A DNA stretch of 64,000 nucleotides from Torymus aiolomorphi (GCA_036365515.1 CM070873.1:174708104-174772103); one strand, 5' to 3'; shown: positions 10,740 through 23,048, counted from the first letter of the stretch. Program-made: numbers and translations. The notes: generated by a model from the sequence alone, not told the origin.

Positions 10740-12025
10740 CGATTTTTTCAAACTGGAATCCCCACTTTTGACCTCGCAAATGGAAAGAGCTAAAAATTTT
10801 ACGTTCAGGTCTGACCTTGAGTTAAGGACACGGTTAAGGTTATGGTGAAAATACAAATCAATCAACGCATCCAAACATTTCGAAAACTGCGCATCGTAGA
10901 AGTGTTAAATACAAAAGTTGTAGGGTTCGGAGGGGCCCAAATGATGCTCACCTTCACCTTGACTTTGAGGTAAAAAAATCGAGGTCATTTGAAGCTCAAA
11001 TCAAATTTTGTCCTTTCAAGGTCAGTTTAATTTTGCTTTAGCTGGCCGGAAGCAGCTACCGTCTTGCCTTTACTATCTCAAAACACCCTTTATCTTGCCT
11101 TAACTGGCCGGAGACAACCTTTATCTTGCCTTAACTGGCCGGAAACACCCTTTATCCTGCCTTAACTGGCCGAAAACACCCTTTATTTTGCCTTAACTGA
11201 CCGGAAATACCCTCTATCTCGCCTTTACTTGCCGGAAACACCCTTTATCTTGCCTTAACTGGCTGGAACCACCCTCTATCTTGCCTTAACTGGCCGGAAG
11301 CAGCTACCGTCTTGCCTTTACTGGAAGGAAACACCCTTAATATTACCTTCATTACGCCCTTAATACGTAAATATATACGTAGTTGTTATCTTACCTTAAG
11401 TACGTTCCTAGTTTATGATTGTTTGCGATTGCACTACATTGAGATCAACGACTTGGGGCTAAATTTACTGGGGGTTAAGGGCTTGGAGGCTTTTTTGCGC
11501 TTGGAACTTAAGAAACAGGCTTTTGGTCTGTTTATAATTCAAGAGTTCGGTAGATTTCACTTGCTTGATGCCAAAGGTTTAAGATTCAACGCTTAGGGAT
11601 GCACCTACTATGGTTACATGATTGAGAATGTACCTTCTCCGGGTTCAAATCTTGGAGACTGTTACCTGCTTCCCATATTCTTGATTAAAAATATGAAATG
11701 ACCCTAGTATTTGATCTTGCGGTCAGTCACCGCGTAAGGTAACTAGCCTCTCTATCCTACAGTATTGTTGGAGAAATCCGCACTCGGCCACCTTATTTTA
11801 AACGATTTTCATAAAAGAACTTACTATAACTATAATTACTACAACTTTTGTATTTAACACTTTTCTCGGAGCGTAGTTTTCGAAATGTTTGGATGCGTTC
11901 ATTGAATTCGATTTTGACCATAATTTTGACCATGACCTTGACTCTAGGTCATATCTGATTGGAAAATTTTTCGCTCTTTCCATTTACGAGGTCCAAAGTG
12001 GGGGTGTCCATTTGAAAAAATTGAG
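10740..12025. repeat. Inverted repeat pair enclosing a minisatellite
   Basis: The left arm (10740-10930) and right arm (11835-12025) are reverse complements. Shared blocks include the 'cacttttgacctcgcaaatgg' / 'ccatttacgaggtccaaag' pair, the 'catccaaacatttcgaaaac' block and the 'gtgttaaatacaaaagttgta' block. The spacer contains the 31 bp minisatellite. It may be another foldback or MITE; the right end abuts the R1-type LINE tail. Confidence 0.65.
11035..11335. repeat. 31 bp minisatellite, ~9-10 units
   Basis: The unit 'ttaactggccggaaacacccttt' plus 'atcttgcc' recurs at a 31 bp step (for example 11100, 11131, 11162, 11193). The first and last units share a variant 'ggaagcagctaccgtcttgcc'. An open frame running into the end of the array has no family resemblance. 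Confidence 0.85.
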
Positions 12026-12655
12026 AAGGCCGGTGGACCCATCACATCATTCCAGATGTAGAAAAGTTGACAGCGAGGAAACATGGACTCTTCACATTCC
12101 ACCTAACACAGGTGCTAACCGGACATGGCTGTTTCCGAAGTTACCTGAAGCGAGTGGGGGTGTACCAGAACGCAGAATGTTCAGCATGCCCTGAAGTTGA
12201 CGAGGACGTGGAACACGTAATATACCAGTGTCCGAGGTTCGAGGAAGAGAGCGGGCGGTTCGAATCGCATGGGGTGATGCACGATCTCCTGAGGACATAG
12301 GAAGATGCCTGCTCGCCTCACAGGGAGGATGGGATGCGGTGACTTCTCTTGCTGCATCCATAGTAGAGAGGCTGAACTCCATTAGAAGAAAGGAAGAGAG
12401 AAGAAAAGCCATCAGCAGAAGAAGCCGCTAAGACTGTGACTGACCCCGCGAACTAATTTAATGCCTAACGGTGGTTCCCGCGGGAGGAATTACAGTCGGG
12501 GGAGGCCCTGCTACAGAACATCAGCAGGGAGGTTTTAGTAGGTATTACCATTTAATAGGTCGAGTCCTTTATAATATCTTTGTATGCGTAAGTGCATTTT
12601 TTCCTAACCTCTTCCGCCTAAAAAAAATAAATAAAAAAAAAAATAAAAAAATAAA
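12026..12655 (+). pseudogene. 5'-truncated R1-clade LINE, ORF2 C-terminus and tail
   Basis: The plus frame starting near 12040 encodes the C-terminal block of R1-type ORF2: FHLTQVLTGHGCFRSYL, then C-S-A-C-P, then D-EHV-YQCPRF. This is the terminal CCHC-type zinc finger found downstream of the RT domain in R1/I-type elements. The same block occurs in the intact-looking LINE at 35798-38662 (minus). It runs to a stop near 12298, with a 3' UTR and an A-rich tail (12620-12655). It is a typical 5'-truncated insertion. A (CA)n tract follows at 12670-12740. Confidence 0.75.
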
Positions 12656-12749
12656 ACCACCTTCACCCACCTACACACACATGTACCTACACTCACACCC
12701 ACACACACACACACACACACACATCCACCCAGACACACACAATGTATGC

Positions 12750-13722
12750 AGATTTATTTTTTCAAAGTGAATGTTAACATTCGAAAGTACAAGTCTTGAG
12801 CTACAAAATCCTAAAGTTTGAAGTTGGTGAAATGAAGGCTTCGTAAGTTATAAAATTCAAAAGACAGCGGCCTGCGACCGAGAGAGCTTTTCGCGCTGCG
12901 CTTTTAACCTTTAGAGGACGGGATGGCCCCTATACGGGCCATGCCCATGATCGACCCTTTACATGTGTTAGTTTTGAGATGTGAGACATCACAAAAACTC
13001 GATTTCTATAGAAAAGTGAGAGAAAACAGTAAACCCAAATCCCCGTCCTCTAAAGGTTAAAGTGATGTTTGTAATGTATTGCACTTTTTCGTTGTTTTAT
13101 ACGTAAAATATATTATATAATCAATTTTTTAAACAGTATATTTTATAAAAGTCCACATATTTAAATTCTAAATTTCTTTGGATAGGTCTTTTCTTGATAC
13201 CTGTTTTTTTTCTTCTGATCTTTATAAACAATAATATAAAGAATCTTTATAAAGATCTTTATTTAGATCAGAAGACAAAAAAAATGATTTAGAATTTAAA
13301 TATGTGAACTTTTTAAAAATATACTGTTTGGAAAATTGATTATGTGATATATTTTGCGATTAAACAACGAAATAGTGAAATACATTACAAACATCGCTTT
13401 TAAGCGCAGCGCGGAAAGCGCGCTCGGCCGCACGCCGCTGTCATTTCAATGTTATGACTTATGAAGCCTTCATTTCTTCAACTTGAAGTTTAGGGTTTTG
13501 TAGCTTAAGTCTTTTACTTTCGAATGGTAACATTCATTTTGAAAAGAAAATACATTAAGAAAACTGGCTCTGAACTTTTAACTTGAATTTCCGAACAGAA
13601 GTAAGCGTTTTGGAGAAAAAACAATAGCACCATTGGAAAGAGGAGGAAACAATTTAACTATATATCTTTTGTTTTTTCTCGACCGCACGTGCCCGCTGGC
13701 CGATTTTTGGCGGACCCTCTCA
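12750..13722. mobile_element. Palindromic non-autonomous relative of the 46.4-49.3 kb transposon
   Basis: The segment from ATTCGAAAGTACAAGTCTTGAG (from ~12778) to the GCGC-rich block (12905) is mirrored at 13395-13545. The central part is also self-complementary (the GATCTTTATAAA region near 13220-13270). Rightwards, 13555-13722 continues through TTTTGGAGAAAAAACAAT and GAAAGAGGAGGAAA to a GGCCGATTTTTGGCGGACCCT terminus, matching the right TIR of the element at 46447-49278. The left terminus appears truncated at the CA tract. No transposase remains, only TIR-derived arms. Confidence 0.65.
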
Positions 13723-14249
13723 AGTACATAATAAGCTCATACAACCATGCACATATGATTCTGTATATAGCATGCCTACATATGTGTGTGTGCACACTTA
13801 GATATATACAAACATCCGTTTATATTGATTATTGTTTATTACCATTGTAATAAATGATAATTTTATTGTATTTTTAAAACCTTTTTTTCTCTTTCTATCA
13901 GCAATAATACAATATCAGGCACACATGGTCGGATAGGTATTTGGGATATTTCACATGAAGTCAGCAGCTCGAAATTTTAAAATCGCTTAGGTTTTGCGAG
14001 TTAAAAGTTTTTGGTAAGAAAAACATGTTCCTAGATTTTTAGACCCATATTTTAATAAATACAAAAGTTATTCTACCTGAAAAATTGTTATTTTTTGCAA
14101 TTTTTGGTGAAAGCATTTTTTGCTTCCTCCTAGAGGAAGCTTTGTGATAGTGATTTTTTGAGTTGTTGTAAAAACATGTTATAATTGATATTCGAGGTGT
14201 TAGGAACCAAAATACATGATTATTGAAAAATGTCTGTATGGATGTGTGT

Positions 14250-14318
<69 letters not shown>

Positions 14319-15640
14319 TGTGTGTGTGTGTACGCCTGGATCTCAGCTTCTACTCGATCGATTTTAACCGGACTGGTCTCATTCTTTTTGTTTTTTTTGT
14401 GTGATGGTGGGTCAAAAATCCGTTTTTTGATTGGGCCGATTAGTTTTTGTTTTATTTCAAATTTTCGATTTTCTCAAAATTGTTTTTGGCTTTTTTTCAA
14501 TGATAGATTCGAGATATTTAAATCTAATGGGTAGCATTCGAAACAGTGTAAAAAAACCTCTAAGTTCAAAAAAAAAAATTTCTCTAGCTATCCCGGTTCT
14601 CTTGTTATTGACAAAAACGTGTTTTTTTTAAAAAGCTTATAACTCCGAAACTAAACGGTCAATTTTTTTGAGAAAAATCACGATAATGCAGAATATAAAT
14701 AGCTATAAGCTCTAAAAATTTGAATCCATTCTTTTGGTTAGTTTTTGAGAAAAAAATTGAATAATGAAAAAAACGAGTTTTCTATGTCCAACGATTACGG
14801 AAGTAAAATTGACTTTATCGCTTTAAAATTCCTTGTAGAGGTAGATTTTGTATAGTGCTCGGTAGAGTTCTTTGGGCAAAATGATTGGTCTCGAAATTTC
14901 AGAGATATTTGAGGTTAAAGTTTTAGAACCTTTTTTTCAAATCGTAATTTCTCAAGAACGGTTCTATGTATCTAGATCGGATGGCTAGCATCTATATTTG
15001 AAAAAAAAAATTTATGTCTAGCTATCACAGTTCTTTTGTTATGAACAAAAACAAAAACGTGTTTTTTTCAAAAAAAGCTTATAACTCCTTAATCCTATCT
15101 CCTATCTTCAAAAATGATGGATTAGTTATGATATCAATTTATTAGTGGTTTGGTTGATGGGTGTAATGGGTTGCTAGGTCACAAAAATAAGAGTGGTGTA
15201 GTTTCGATAAAATCACAGCGCTCACCGCGCGCTTCGAGAATACTAGTGATGTTATATATGTATATATTATGTTAAACCTGGAAAATTCATGGCGGTTGAT
15301 ATAAATAAGTAAAAGAATGAATAAATTTGAAAATTAATACCTTTTAATCTTCAAAATAAATTTAATTATAATTATGGCATAATTTGTTGCAAAAATTATA
15401 AATTTTGTTATTAAAAATTAATTAAAGGAATCACAAAATTAAGTTTGAGGAAGCAACGGGCCAATGAATTGGCAGCGGTTTTTTATTTTTTTTATCATTT
15501 TTTTACTCAAAATCCTGAAACTTTTTGTATAACGCATTGATTGGAAAAGAAGTTAGCATTTTACTTGTAGAATGTGGCCATATTTATTTTATGACCCATT
15601 TTGAAAGCCTCTGGTTGCTTCTCAGTTTAAAGAAAAAAAA
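13723..15640. other. Non-coding repeat-bearing stretch
   Basis: 13935-14110 is an inverted relative of 54175-54380 ('aaaatttt aaaatcgctta' and 'ttctac(c/a)tgaaaaattgtta' blocks). A (TG)n tract lies at 14240-14335. An internal direct similarity ('ctagctatc-c-gttct-ttgttat' then 'acgtgttttttt-aaaa-gcttataactcc') occurs near 14585-14650 and 15015-15095. The open frames over the TG tract are artefacts. No gene seen. Confidence 0.5.
14240..14335. repeat. (TG)n microsatellite
   Basis: Nearly pure GT dinucleotide for about 95 bp with two 'TATG' interruptions. Confidence 0.95.
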
Positions 15641-15744
15641 AATTGTGCGGCAGAATATTTTTTGTTTGACAAAATTTTTTCCGATTCTTTATTAAAAACA
15701 CAGCCACACAAAAAAAAAAGTCAAAACCCCACGGACCAGACCAT

Positions 15745-16115
15745 GTACACCTGATATTTTTGAGGTCGCTGAATCCGAATCCGGGGTCGATCTGCTCCCA
15801 TCACCTCAGGATCAAGGTCATTTCAAGGTCAAATCTACAAAATTAAGAGCAACCATGTTTTAACAGTACATACACATGTTTTTGGGGTCGCTGAATCCGA
15901 ATCCGTAGTCCGCTTGACCCCATCACCTCACGGTGAAGGTGATGTCAAGGTCAACTTTACAAAATTAACGGCAACCAAGTTTTACCAGTACATACATATG
16001 TTTTTGTGGTCGCTGAATCCGAATCCGGAGACCATTTGGCCCCATCACCTCAGGGTCAAGGTCATTTCAAGGTCAAATGTACAAAATTCATGCAAAACAA
16101 ACCAAACTTCATGCC
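15745..16115. repeat. ~121 bp minisatellite, three units (element A, copy 1 3' flank)
   Basis: The landmark GTCGCTGAATCCGAATCCG recurs about 121 bp apart (near 15764, 15886 and 16009), each followed by CCCCATCACCTCAxGGT and AAGGTCATTTCAAGGTCAA. The same array in inverse orientation follows copy 2 at 45770-46265. It therefore belongs to the element-A unit. Confidence 0.85.
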
Positions 16116-16117
16116 AT

Positions 16118-16927
16118 TTATTTTTTCTTACTATACCTTATGCGTTTCTCATCAAATGATCGGTGCAAAGGTTTTCTTTTACGTTTTTTCCCAGTAATTT
16201 TACAATCTCTTTTTAACATCCAGCAGTAGTCGGCCAGCATACTAGTATCCCATCTACCTTGATAACGCTTTTCCATTACTTTAACATCTTGGTGAAAACG
16301 CTCTCCCTGTTCTTCACTATAATCTCCACAGTTTTCAGGAAAACTATCCAAGTGATTGTGTAGAAAATTTAATTTGTAATTCATTAGGCAACCCATTTTC
16401 CCAAAGTTCTCAACCATTTTCGATACAATTTCATTTGTAATTTGGGCTTCTGCGATTACCCAAAAAGTATTCAATAACTTCCTTAAAGCTAAGCCATGCA
16501 GCTTTTTCAGTTTTGGTCATGGAACTAATAAACTGATCATCAGCCATCATTTTTCTAATTTCTGGACCATCAAAAATACCTTCCTTCAATTTCGCATCTG
16601 ATTTACGTGGAAATTTGCTTTCCAAGTATTTGAAGCACTGGCCATCTTTATCTAAAGCCTTGACGAATTGTTTCATCACACCAAGTTTTATGTGTAATGG
16701 CGGAATGAGAACTTTTTTCTGGTCAACCAATGGAGTAGATATAACGTTATTATTTCCGACTGAGAGATTTTCTTTCGGGCCATTTATGATTTGTATAGTG
16801 CTTTGCACAATCCCTACTATCCCACAAGCACAAGTAACATGGCGTCTTTGTAAATCCAGACTGCTGTCCTAACAATATTCCAGAAACTTTCAAATCACCA
16901 CATATACGCCATTTATGCTTGTCATAC
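16118..16927 (-). pseudogene. Element A protein, copy 1, C-terminal part (split by BEL)
   Basis: Minus-strand coding continues from 43355-42310 across the BEL insertion. The part here starts in an HKW-C-DLKVSG-LLGQQ block just inside the BEL target duplication (16923-16927). It continues with the CLWDSRD, PLHIKLGVMKQFVKALDK, GPEIRKMM and HNHLDSFPENCGDYSEEQGERFHQD blocks and ends KRKRKPLHRSF. A frame change lies near 16820-16808 and another near 16435-16470. From memory, this protein family is very common in arthropod genomes as uncharacterised repeat-encoded proteins, with no named catalytic domain that I can cite. The more complete paralogue is at 44894-45751. Confidence 0.75.
16923..16927. 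repeat. Target site duplication of the BEL/Pao element (left)
   Basis: CATAC at 16923-16927 is repeated at 42305-42309, immediately outside the two BEL LTRs. A 5 bp duplication is within the usual range for BEL/Pao. The interrupted reading frame (ILQKxQY | DKHKW) resumes across it. Confidence 0.9.
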
Positions 16928-17749
16928 TGTTCAAATTAATTTTACCCATATACTGAACTCAAGGCGAGTTCATACTAAGGAAAGACGAGGATGAGTGAGT
17001 GAAGGGTTATTTATTTTACATAACTTAAGATAAAATACAATGAATTATAATAACGACAGTGAACTGAAAGAAAACAAAATAAAACTATAGATTACAATTT
17101 TGTAACGCACGCATGCTTATAACCTAACCTAATTGGCCAATTAGTCGCAGTTTGAGCGCTCTTACCTGAAAGGAATCAAAGGGGATGTCGCCGTGGACAG
17201 TGTTAAGGAGGCGGTCGTGCGAGAAAACTTGCCGACAACTCGCCGGAGTTGAGAGCGGTCTGCAGGGAGCCCCGACGTCTCGGGCAGGGACGTCTCCCGT
17301 CTCGCTCTACAGCACCAACCAGACACAAGAGTTGCCGAAGTCGTCCTCGGAGCGGGTTACGTCGACGCGTCGGCCGTTAATTCCGCGCGCACGGGGAGAA
17401 CTTCGCACTTTCACCGCACGCGAGATGGGCGCCCGACACCACCACAGCACAATTTTGCACACAACCAAACTTCACGCACTACACGCACTATCTCGCAAGC
17501 AATCAGGAACCTTTTCAGCTCAAGGAGACGTTAGAACTCAGGAGCACCTCCTGTGGCGAAGCTCTCGAGCTGACTGACTCGGGGCCCGCGCGCCTCCCCT
17601 CGACTCGACGATAGGAGCGCCGGCGCGCGCGCAGCCCACTCAAGCGCCCTCTTCCTCCACAGTCGGCACAAAGGAGCGCGCGAAGTTTGAATGCGGCGAA
17701 AGGCAGTCAAACCATCCCGACGATAATATGCAGCGCTAAGGCGCGAACA
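16928..17749 (-). repeat. BEL/Pao 3' LTR
   Basis: Direct copy of 41515-42304 with an extra ~33 bp (near 17325-17358) absent from the other LTR. It begins TG and ends CA on both strands. The open frames across it on both strands are shadows of GC-rich LTR sequence. Confidence 0.92.
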
Positions 17750-17763
17750 TTCCGCCCGCCTTC
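17750..17763 (-). promoter_or_regulatory. BEL polypurine tract
   Basis: On the minus strand the 14 nt GAAGGCGGGCGGAA abut the 3' LTR. This is the position and composition expected of a plus-strand primer. Confidence 0.6.
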
Positions 17764-17789
17764 GTCCAATGGACAAACCACCGCCTACC

Positions 17790-18365
17790 CTTACAGTTTC
17801 GGAGGGGGTGATCCCGCGGGTACTGACGCAATACCCTGGCCATCCATCGAGATGGGGGAGAGCCCAGCAATGTGACGTCGAAGAAGGGATGAAGCTGTCT
17901 TGACCGTGACCACCCTTACAAGTCCGTCCGGACCGGGGTGAATTTCTTTCACTCGCCCTAGAGGTCACTTGGAAGGCGGGTAGCGGCCATCCTTTGCCAG
18001 AACAAGTTGACCTATACTAAAATTCTTGTGTGGAGTTTTCCACTTCCCTCGTTCTTGAAGGTGTTGGAGGTATTCCGAAGACCAACGTTTCCAGAACTCA
18101 TTGAGTATACGCTGTAGGAGCTGGTAGCGATTTAACCGATTCTCTGGACCAGAGGTTGGGCCATCATCGGGGATTAATGTGGACGCCCCGCAGTTCAGGC
18201 AATGCGATGTCGTGAGAGCACTCAGATCGCCAATATCCGAACTCATAGGAGGGAGGGGCCGCGAATTCAGGTAGGCTTCGATCTGGACTAGCAGGGTGGA
18301 TAGCTCCTCAAAGGTTAGTGTATGTTCTCCTATAACTCGCCTCAAATGGTGTTTCGTGGACTTTA
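17790..18365 (-). pseudogene. BEL integrase C-terminal region
   Basis: It continues from the integrase after a -1 shift at 18363-18366, where GLWEQG meets a stop in one frame and VKSTKHHLRRVIG continues in the next. It contains the family's 'E-L-TLL-Q-EA-LNSRPL' block and a 'P-F-IGQLVL' block. An in-frame stop at 17965-17967 interrupts just before PLGRVKEIHPGPDGLVRVV, the typical BEL C-terminal SH3-like/DUF5641-type tail. Non-functional as it stands. Confidence 0.8.
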
Positions 18366-19373
18366 CCCCTGCTCCCAGAGACCTCCGTAATGGGAGGCAA
18401 GTGGAGGAATAAATGTCCCATCCGTTCCATCATTTGCCAGAAGGTTTGCTACCTCGCGATAAAAGGCGGATGATCTCTCAAACATTCGCTTGAGCTCTAC
18501 GTCCGCCCCGTGAAACGTGGTAGTGTTGTCACTGAAGAGCTTGCGACAAATGCCACGTCTGCCCACGAATCTCCGGAATGCAGCAATAAAGGAAGCTGTC
18601 GTGAGATCACTCACAAGCTCTAGGTGAACCGCTCGAGTGGTAAAACAAACAAAAAGCGCTATGTAGCCTTTGTAGGATTTATAGCCACGGCCCTTGCTTG
18701 CACGGATCTGGAAGAGCCCCGCATAATCAAGACCAGTACAAGAGAAAGCCCTGTTAGCGGTTACTCTTTCTGCTGGGAGATCGCCCATCATCTGATGTCC
18801 AAGTCGGGGTTTGTGTCGTTGGCAGGTTACGCACTTATGAATAACGGACTTCACCACCCACTGTCTTCCTAGAATCCAGACCTGATGCATCAAAATGCTG
18901 GAGGTAAGGGTCGGCCCTCCATGGAGCGAAGCTAGGTGTATAGATCGAGCAAATAAAAGGCTGAGGGCGGAGTCGTGAGGCAAGATTGGTGGATTCTTAC
19001 TGATTGACGGAAGAGAAGAGTGCGCCAGACGACCTCCCACACGTAGGAGACCATCCTCTGTCATGATGGGGTTTAATTTCCGCAAAGGGTTTCCTTTTGG
19101 CAGATCCCTGCCCTTTTTCAGCAGCCTAATTTCATCCGCGAACGCATGTGACTGAGTCAATTTGATGATTAGGTCGCGAGCTTCATTAAGTTCTGTAGAA
19201 GAGAGAAAGGCAGAGGGAAAATCCCTACACGCTTTGCGTCTACGCACCTTTACGAGAAGACTTCGGCAGTACGCAACAACACGTATGAGCCGGGTCAATG
19301 AAGAGAAACGAGTACTGATCTCAGGTTGAAGCGTTTGCATTTTAGCATGTAGGATACGGGGGGCTTCAACCAA
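18363..19373 (-). pseudogene. BEL integrase
   Basis: This is the integrase part of BEL pol. It starts with the H2C2-type zinc region (HGGPTLTSSILMHQVWI, then C-TCQRHKPR) and continues with a catalytic core. The DDE acidic residues visible are D in TGLDYAG, D in FSDNTTTF and E in GLWEQG. The family normally has DNGTTF, so Gly has become Thr. The reading frame differs from the preceding RNase H part: a shift lies near 19360-19375. The function of the intact family is insertion of cDNA into chromosomes. Confidence 0.88.
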
Positions 19374-20218
19374 TCAGGGCCATGCCACCAAAGGTCATTC
19401 TGCGCTAATTCGGCCGGCTTCAATCCACGGGTGGCCAAGTCAGCTGGATTTTCCTTTGTAGGAACATGAGACCAGGTTGCGGAGGGCAATTCTGTTTGAA
19501 TATAAGATACTCTGTTGGCTACAAATGTTTTCCAATGGGATGGGTGCTTACGAAGCCACGTAAGTACTATTTGACTGTCCGACCAGGCATGGACTGGCAG
19601 GTCTTTAAGAAAGGCTAATTTTCGTAGATGACAAATAAGCTTAGTAAGCAACGCAGCTTCGCACAATTCTAAATTAGGAATGCTGACGGTTTTAACCGGA
19701 GCGACCTTGGTCTTAGCAGTGAGAAGGGAAACACGAGACAGGCCATTTCATTCGTCAATGCGTACGTAAATCGCAGCAGCGTACGCACGAGAGGAAGCGT
19801 CAGAGAATCCATGAATTTGACACGGTTTACCAGCTGAATCTCCCAACCAACGGTCGAGTGACAAAGACGACAGATCTGAAAGTGCGTTGCAATATTCGAA
19901 CCAGCGATCCCGGACATTAGTAGGTAATATAGAATCCCAATCACACTTCAGAATCCAGAGATCCTGCATCAGAACTTTAGCTGAAACTGTGATCGGTGCG
20001 AGCCAGCCTAGAGGATCAAATAAGCGAGACACATTGGACAAAATGATACGTTTCGTAGGTGACTGTGACAAAGACTTTAAGTCCAGAACACCAAATCTGA
20101 ATTCGTCCTTTGAAGAATTCCAGTAAATACCAAGCGTCTTAATCGACTCGTCCGAGTCGATCCGCGTCGACAAAAGCTGCTGGACTTGATCGGGAAGAAG
20201 CTTTGGATGGTTAGCGGC
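19365..20218 (-). pseudogene. BEL RT connection / RNase H-like region
   Basis: The frame follows the RT after an in-frame TGA (20219-20221). Blocks include KTLGIYWN, SRLFDPLGWLAPITV, QIHGFSDASSRAYAAA (RNase H first acidic motif) and ELCEAALLTKL. Then come WSDSQIVLTWLRKHP and VPTKENPADLATRG, typical of BEL/Pao. A second in-frame TGA is at 19748-19750. Both stops fall in a frame that otherwise stays open, so they are point mutations rather than gene ends. Confidence 0.85.
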
Positions 20219-20972
20219 TCACTTATCAAGTTCAATTCCCGCCGAGCGTAAAAGCTCAACAAGCTGATCACGTTTCTGAAGAGCGTCAGGCAACTCATCA
20301 GCTCCTGTAAAGATGTCATCGACATACATCTGATGGTTGAGACACTCCGCTCCCAGAGGAAATCTAGAGCCCTCGTCTTGAGTTAGTTGCTTAAGAGTAC
20401 GAATCGCCAGATAAGGCGCACAATTCGTACCATAAGTGACAGTAGTCAAGCGATATTCAGTGGGGATTTCTTCAGGATTGGAACTCCACAGAATCCTTTG
20501 AAAATCTTGATCCTTGGGGTGCATCTTGATTTGACGAAACATTTTGATAATGTCCGCCGTAAAAGCGAATCGATATCTTCGCCAATTTAACAGAACCAAA
20601 GCAAGATCACTTTGAAGCGGAGGACCTTTTATCAGAAATTTATTCAACGAATGACCACCGTGGGTTTGGCGAGAAGCGTCGAACACGACACGGAGTTTCC
20701 AATTTAAACCTGAATCTTGCACAATCGCGTGGTGCAGCAAGTACCACACTCCTGCACGGTTGATCTCAACGTCTGGAATACGGGTCATATGTCCGAGGAT
20801 TTCGTAAGTTTCCATGAAATCTCGTTAAGATTGAGCCAATTTAGGATTCCGAGAAAAACGTCGATGCATTGAAGAGAGTGAGCCTAAAGCCATTCTGCGT
20901 GTTTCAGAAGACACCTGAGGAAGATCTGGTTTCAATGGGAGAGAGACGATATATCGACCTTCTGAATCTCGA
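20219..20972 (-). pseudogene. BEL reverse transcriptase
   Basis: The RT palm motifs are clear: WYLLHHAIV, LRVVFDASRQT, FTADIIKMFRQI (first catalytic D) and MYVDDI (YVDD, the catalytic pair). An in-frame TAA at 20825-20827 lies immediately before the ETYE block, and a frame change at about 20960 separates it from gag-protease. Between them, the GRYIVSLP block that normally links protease to RT in BEL elements is readable. Confidence 0.9.
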
Positions 20973-23048
20973 TTATGAGTCTGTTTGATCTTCGCAAGCC
21001 TGATCTTCAGGCTTCAGCTGCGCCAAAGGAGGTGGAACTTCTTCAAGTTCCCAAAAGCGCTGCAGTGAACTGTCCAAACAATTCTCCGTGACGCAGTGTA
21101 ACACATTCGTCTGCGGCAGAGTAATAGCTCCCGCCCGCCGTGATGTATCTGCTTGAACCGAGCCCGAGGCGACCCAACCGAACACGGTGTTTTGCGCAAG
21201 TAGATAGGAAGGAGGGAATCGTTTCAAAGCTGAACGCAGAAGCTGACCATAGACTTCAGCACCTAGAATAAGGTCGACTGAGCTAGGATTTGTAAATCCA
21301 GGATCAGCCAGTGGTAACCCTTCAAACTGTTTGAAGTCAATTTCGACGATCGGCTTATCTGGCAGTTGTGATGTCAGTCGCGGGAGTATGAGGGCTTCGG
21401 TTTGAATCTGAAACTCTGGGTCGATGAGAGATTGTAACGCAATCTTTGGGAATGCACGAGCCTTACCGGAATCACTTCCGCCAATGCCCGCTAACGAGAT
21501 ATGAGTGCGGCTCCTGGGTAACTCGAGAAGCTGAACAATCGACTCCGAAATAAATGAGGCTTCGGATCCTTGATCAAAGAGAGCCCGAACCTTGATTTGG
21601 TTACCTCTAGAGCCTAAAACTCCTACTTGGGCTGTAGCTAATGTAACACGACATCTTGAACCAGAGATACTGGCAGTGTGCGCATTGACATTTTTCGGAG
21701 CTGTACCCGAGTTATCTCCTGATGGGTGGTTCGTAGCAGTCAAATTCCTCTGCTGGGATTGTGAGGCACTAGAGGATCGATGTATTAGGGTGTGATGTTT
21801 CTCTCCACATTCAGAAACGGAGCAACGACCAGCAGAATGGCAAGTATTAGCTAAATGTTGCCCAAGGCAGTTGAAGCATAGCTTTAATCGCCGGGCATCC
21901 TTCCAACGCTCCTCCGGACACTTAGCCTTGAATTTGAAGCATTTATAGATTGAATGCAGACCTCCGCAGAAGGCACATTTCAGAGATGCTGGAGTAGAAG
22001 CAGCCTGAGGATGGGTGTGGAAAACCCTTTTTGGCTGAGGGCCTGGTCTAGATTCAGAACCGCTTCTTTTTTCACCTCTGCGATCTAGAGTCTGCTCAGG
22101 TATGCGTTCTGGGGCCAACATGTTCAAAGCTTGAGCTCGCCTTTCCAAAAATTCAACTAAGTCGGAGAATGTTGGAAGGTGATCGAGAGGATCGAAGTCC
22201 ACCGCATCTAATTCACTGAGAACTTGACGATCCTTGACGCTTAATTCGGATTTCCACAGTTTTCTTGACTCAGGATCCAGGCGCTCCGACAGAATAAAAA
22301 TAAACCAAAGATCCCAGTGCTTAACTGGCAACTTCAGATTGGTTAGTGCGCGAACAATACGCTGAGCTTCATCTGCGAAGGTGCGCAGGCCAGCAGCTGA
22401 TTCCTTCTTCAAGTATGGAAGCTGCATGAGGGCCACAAAATGCTTGAAAATTATCAAGGGTGGGTTGAAATAACGTGCTTTCAAGGCCGCCCATGTGCTG
22501 GCGTAGTTAACATTGGTAACCTTTACTCCTGCAACCAATTCGGCAGCAGAGTCCTTCAGGCAAGATTTTAAAAATTGCAACTTAGTGGCCTCCGAGTATT
22601 TAAGGTTGTCATGGACCAGGAAAGTGAACAGATCACAGAAACTCTCCCAGTCCTCATATTTGGCTGAAAATGTTGGCAGAGGCAGCCGAGAGAGCTTAGG
22701 GATGATTTGTTCGGCAGTATTGGGCGCAGACGTGGGATCTTTAGCTGCTTCAAACTGCGCACAAGCAGTAAGAAGTGGGTCATTCACGTCCTCGTACTTT
22801 GCCTGAATCAGACTGAAAGTATTTTCAACAAGGTATGGCGCGTCTTCGGTGTCACTTCTCGACAGAATGCTAGCATGAGTCTTGCAAACCTCATCCCAGA
22901 TCCCCTTGATTGCATCCACGCGCGACTGCACAATGGCCTTATTTAGCGTGGTTTTTGGCTTTTCAAGGAAACGAGACTCAATCAACTGCATTTCCCCCAA
23001 ACGAGAATTTTGCAGATTGATAAGTTTATTCAATGTCAGAGGAGCCAT
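20973..23048 (-). pseudogene. BEL gag-protease polyprotein region
   Basis: The longest surviving BEL open frame. I place the start at the ATG at 23048 (MAPLTLNKL) rather than the upstream ATG at 23168. Upstream residues are hydrophobic and not family-like. Order: an N-terminal gag (DUF1759-like, with the PTFSAKYEDWESFCDLF block), a Pro/Arg-rich linker, then CX2C-type knuckles (CAFCGGLHSIYKC, CFNCLGQHLANTC). Next is an A17-type aspartic protease with the FDQGSEASFI active site and a DLILGAEVYG block. The frame ends at a stop at 20973, where the RT frame should follow. Confidence 0.9.

Noticed and set aside
17185..17968. Arg-rich open frames around the BEL LTR
   Set aside because: Equivalent frames occur in the other LTR on both strands. 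They are caused by GC-rich LTR sequence.
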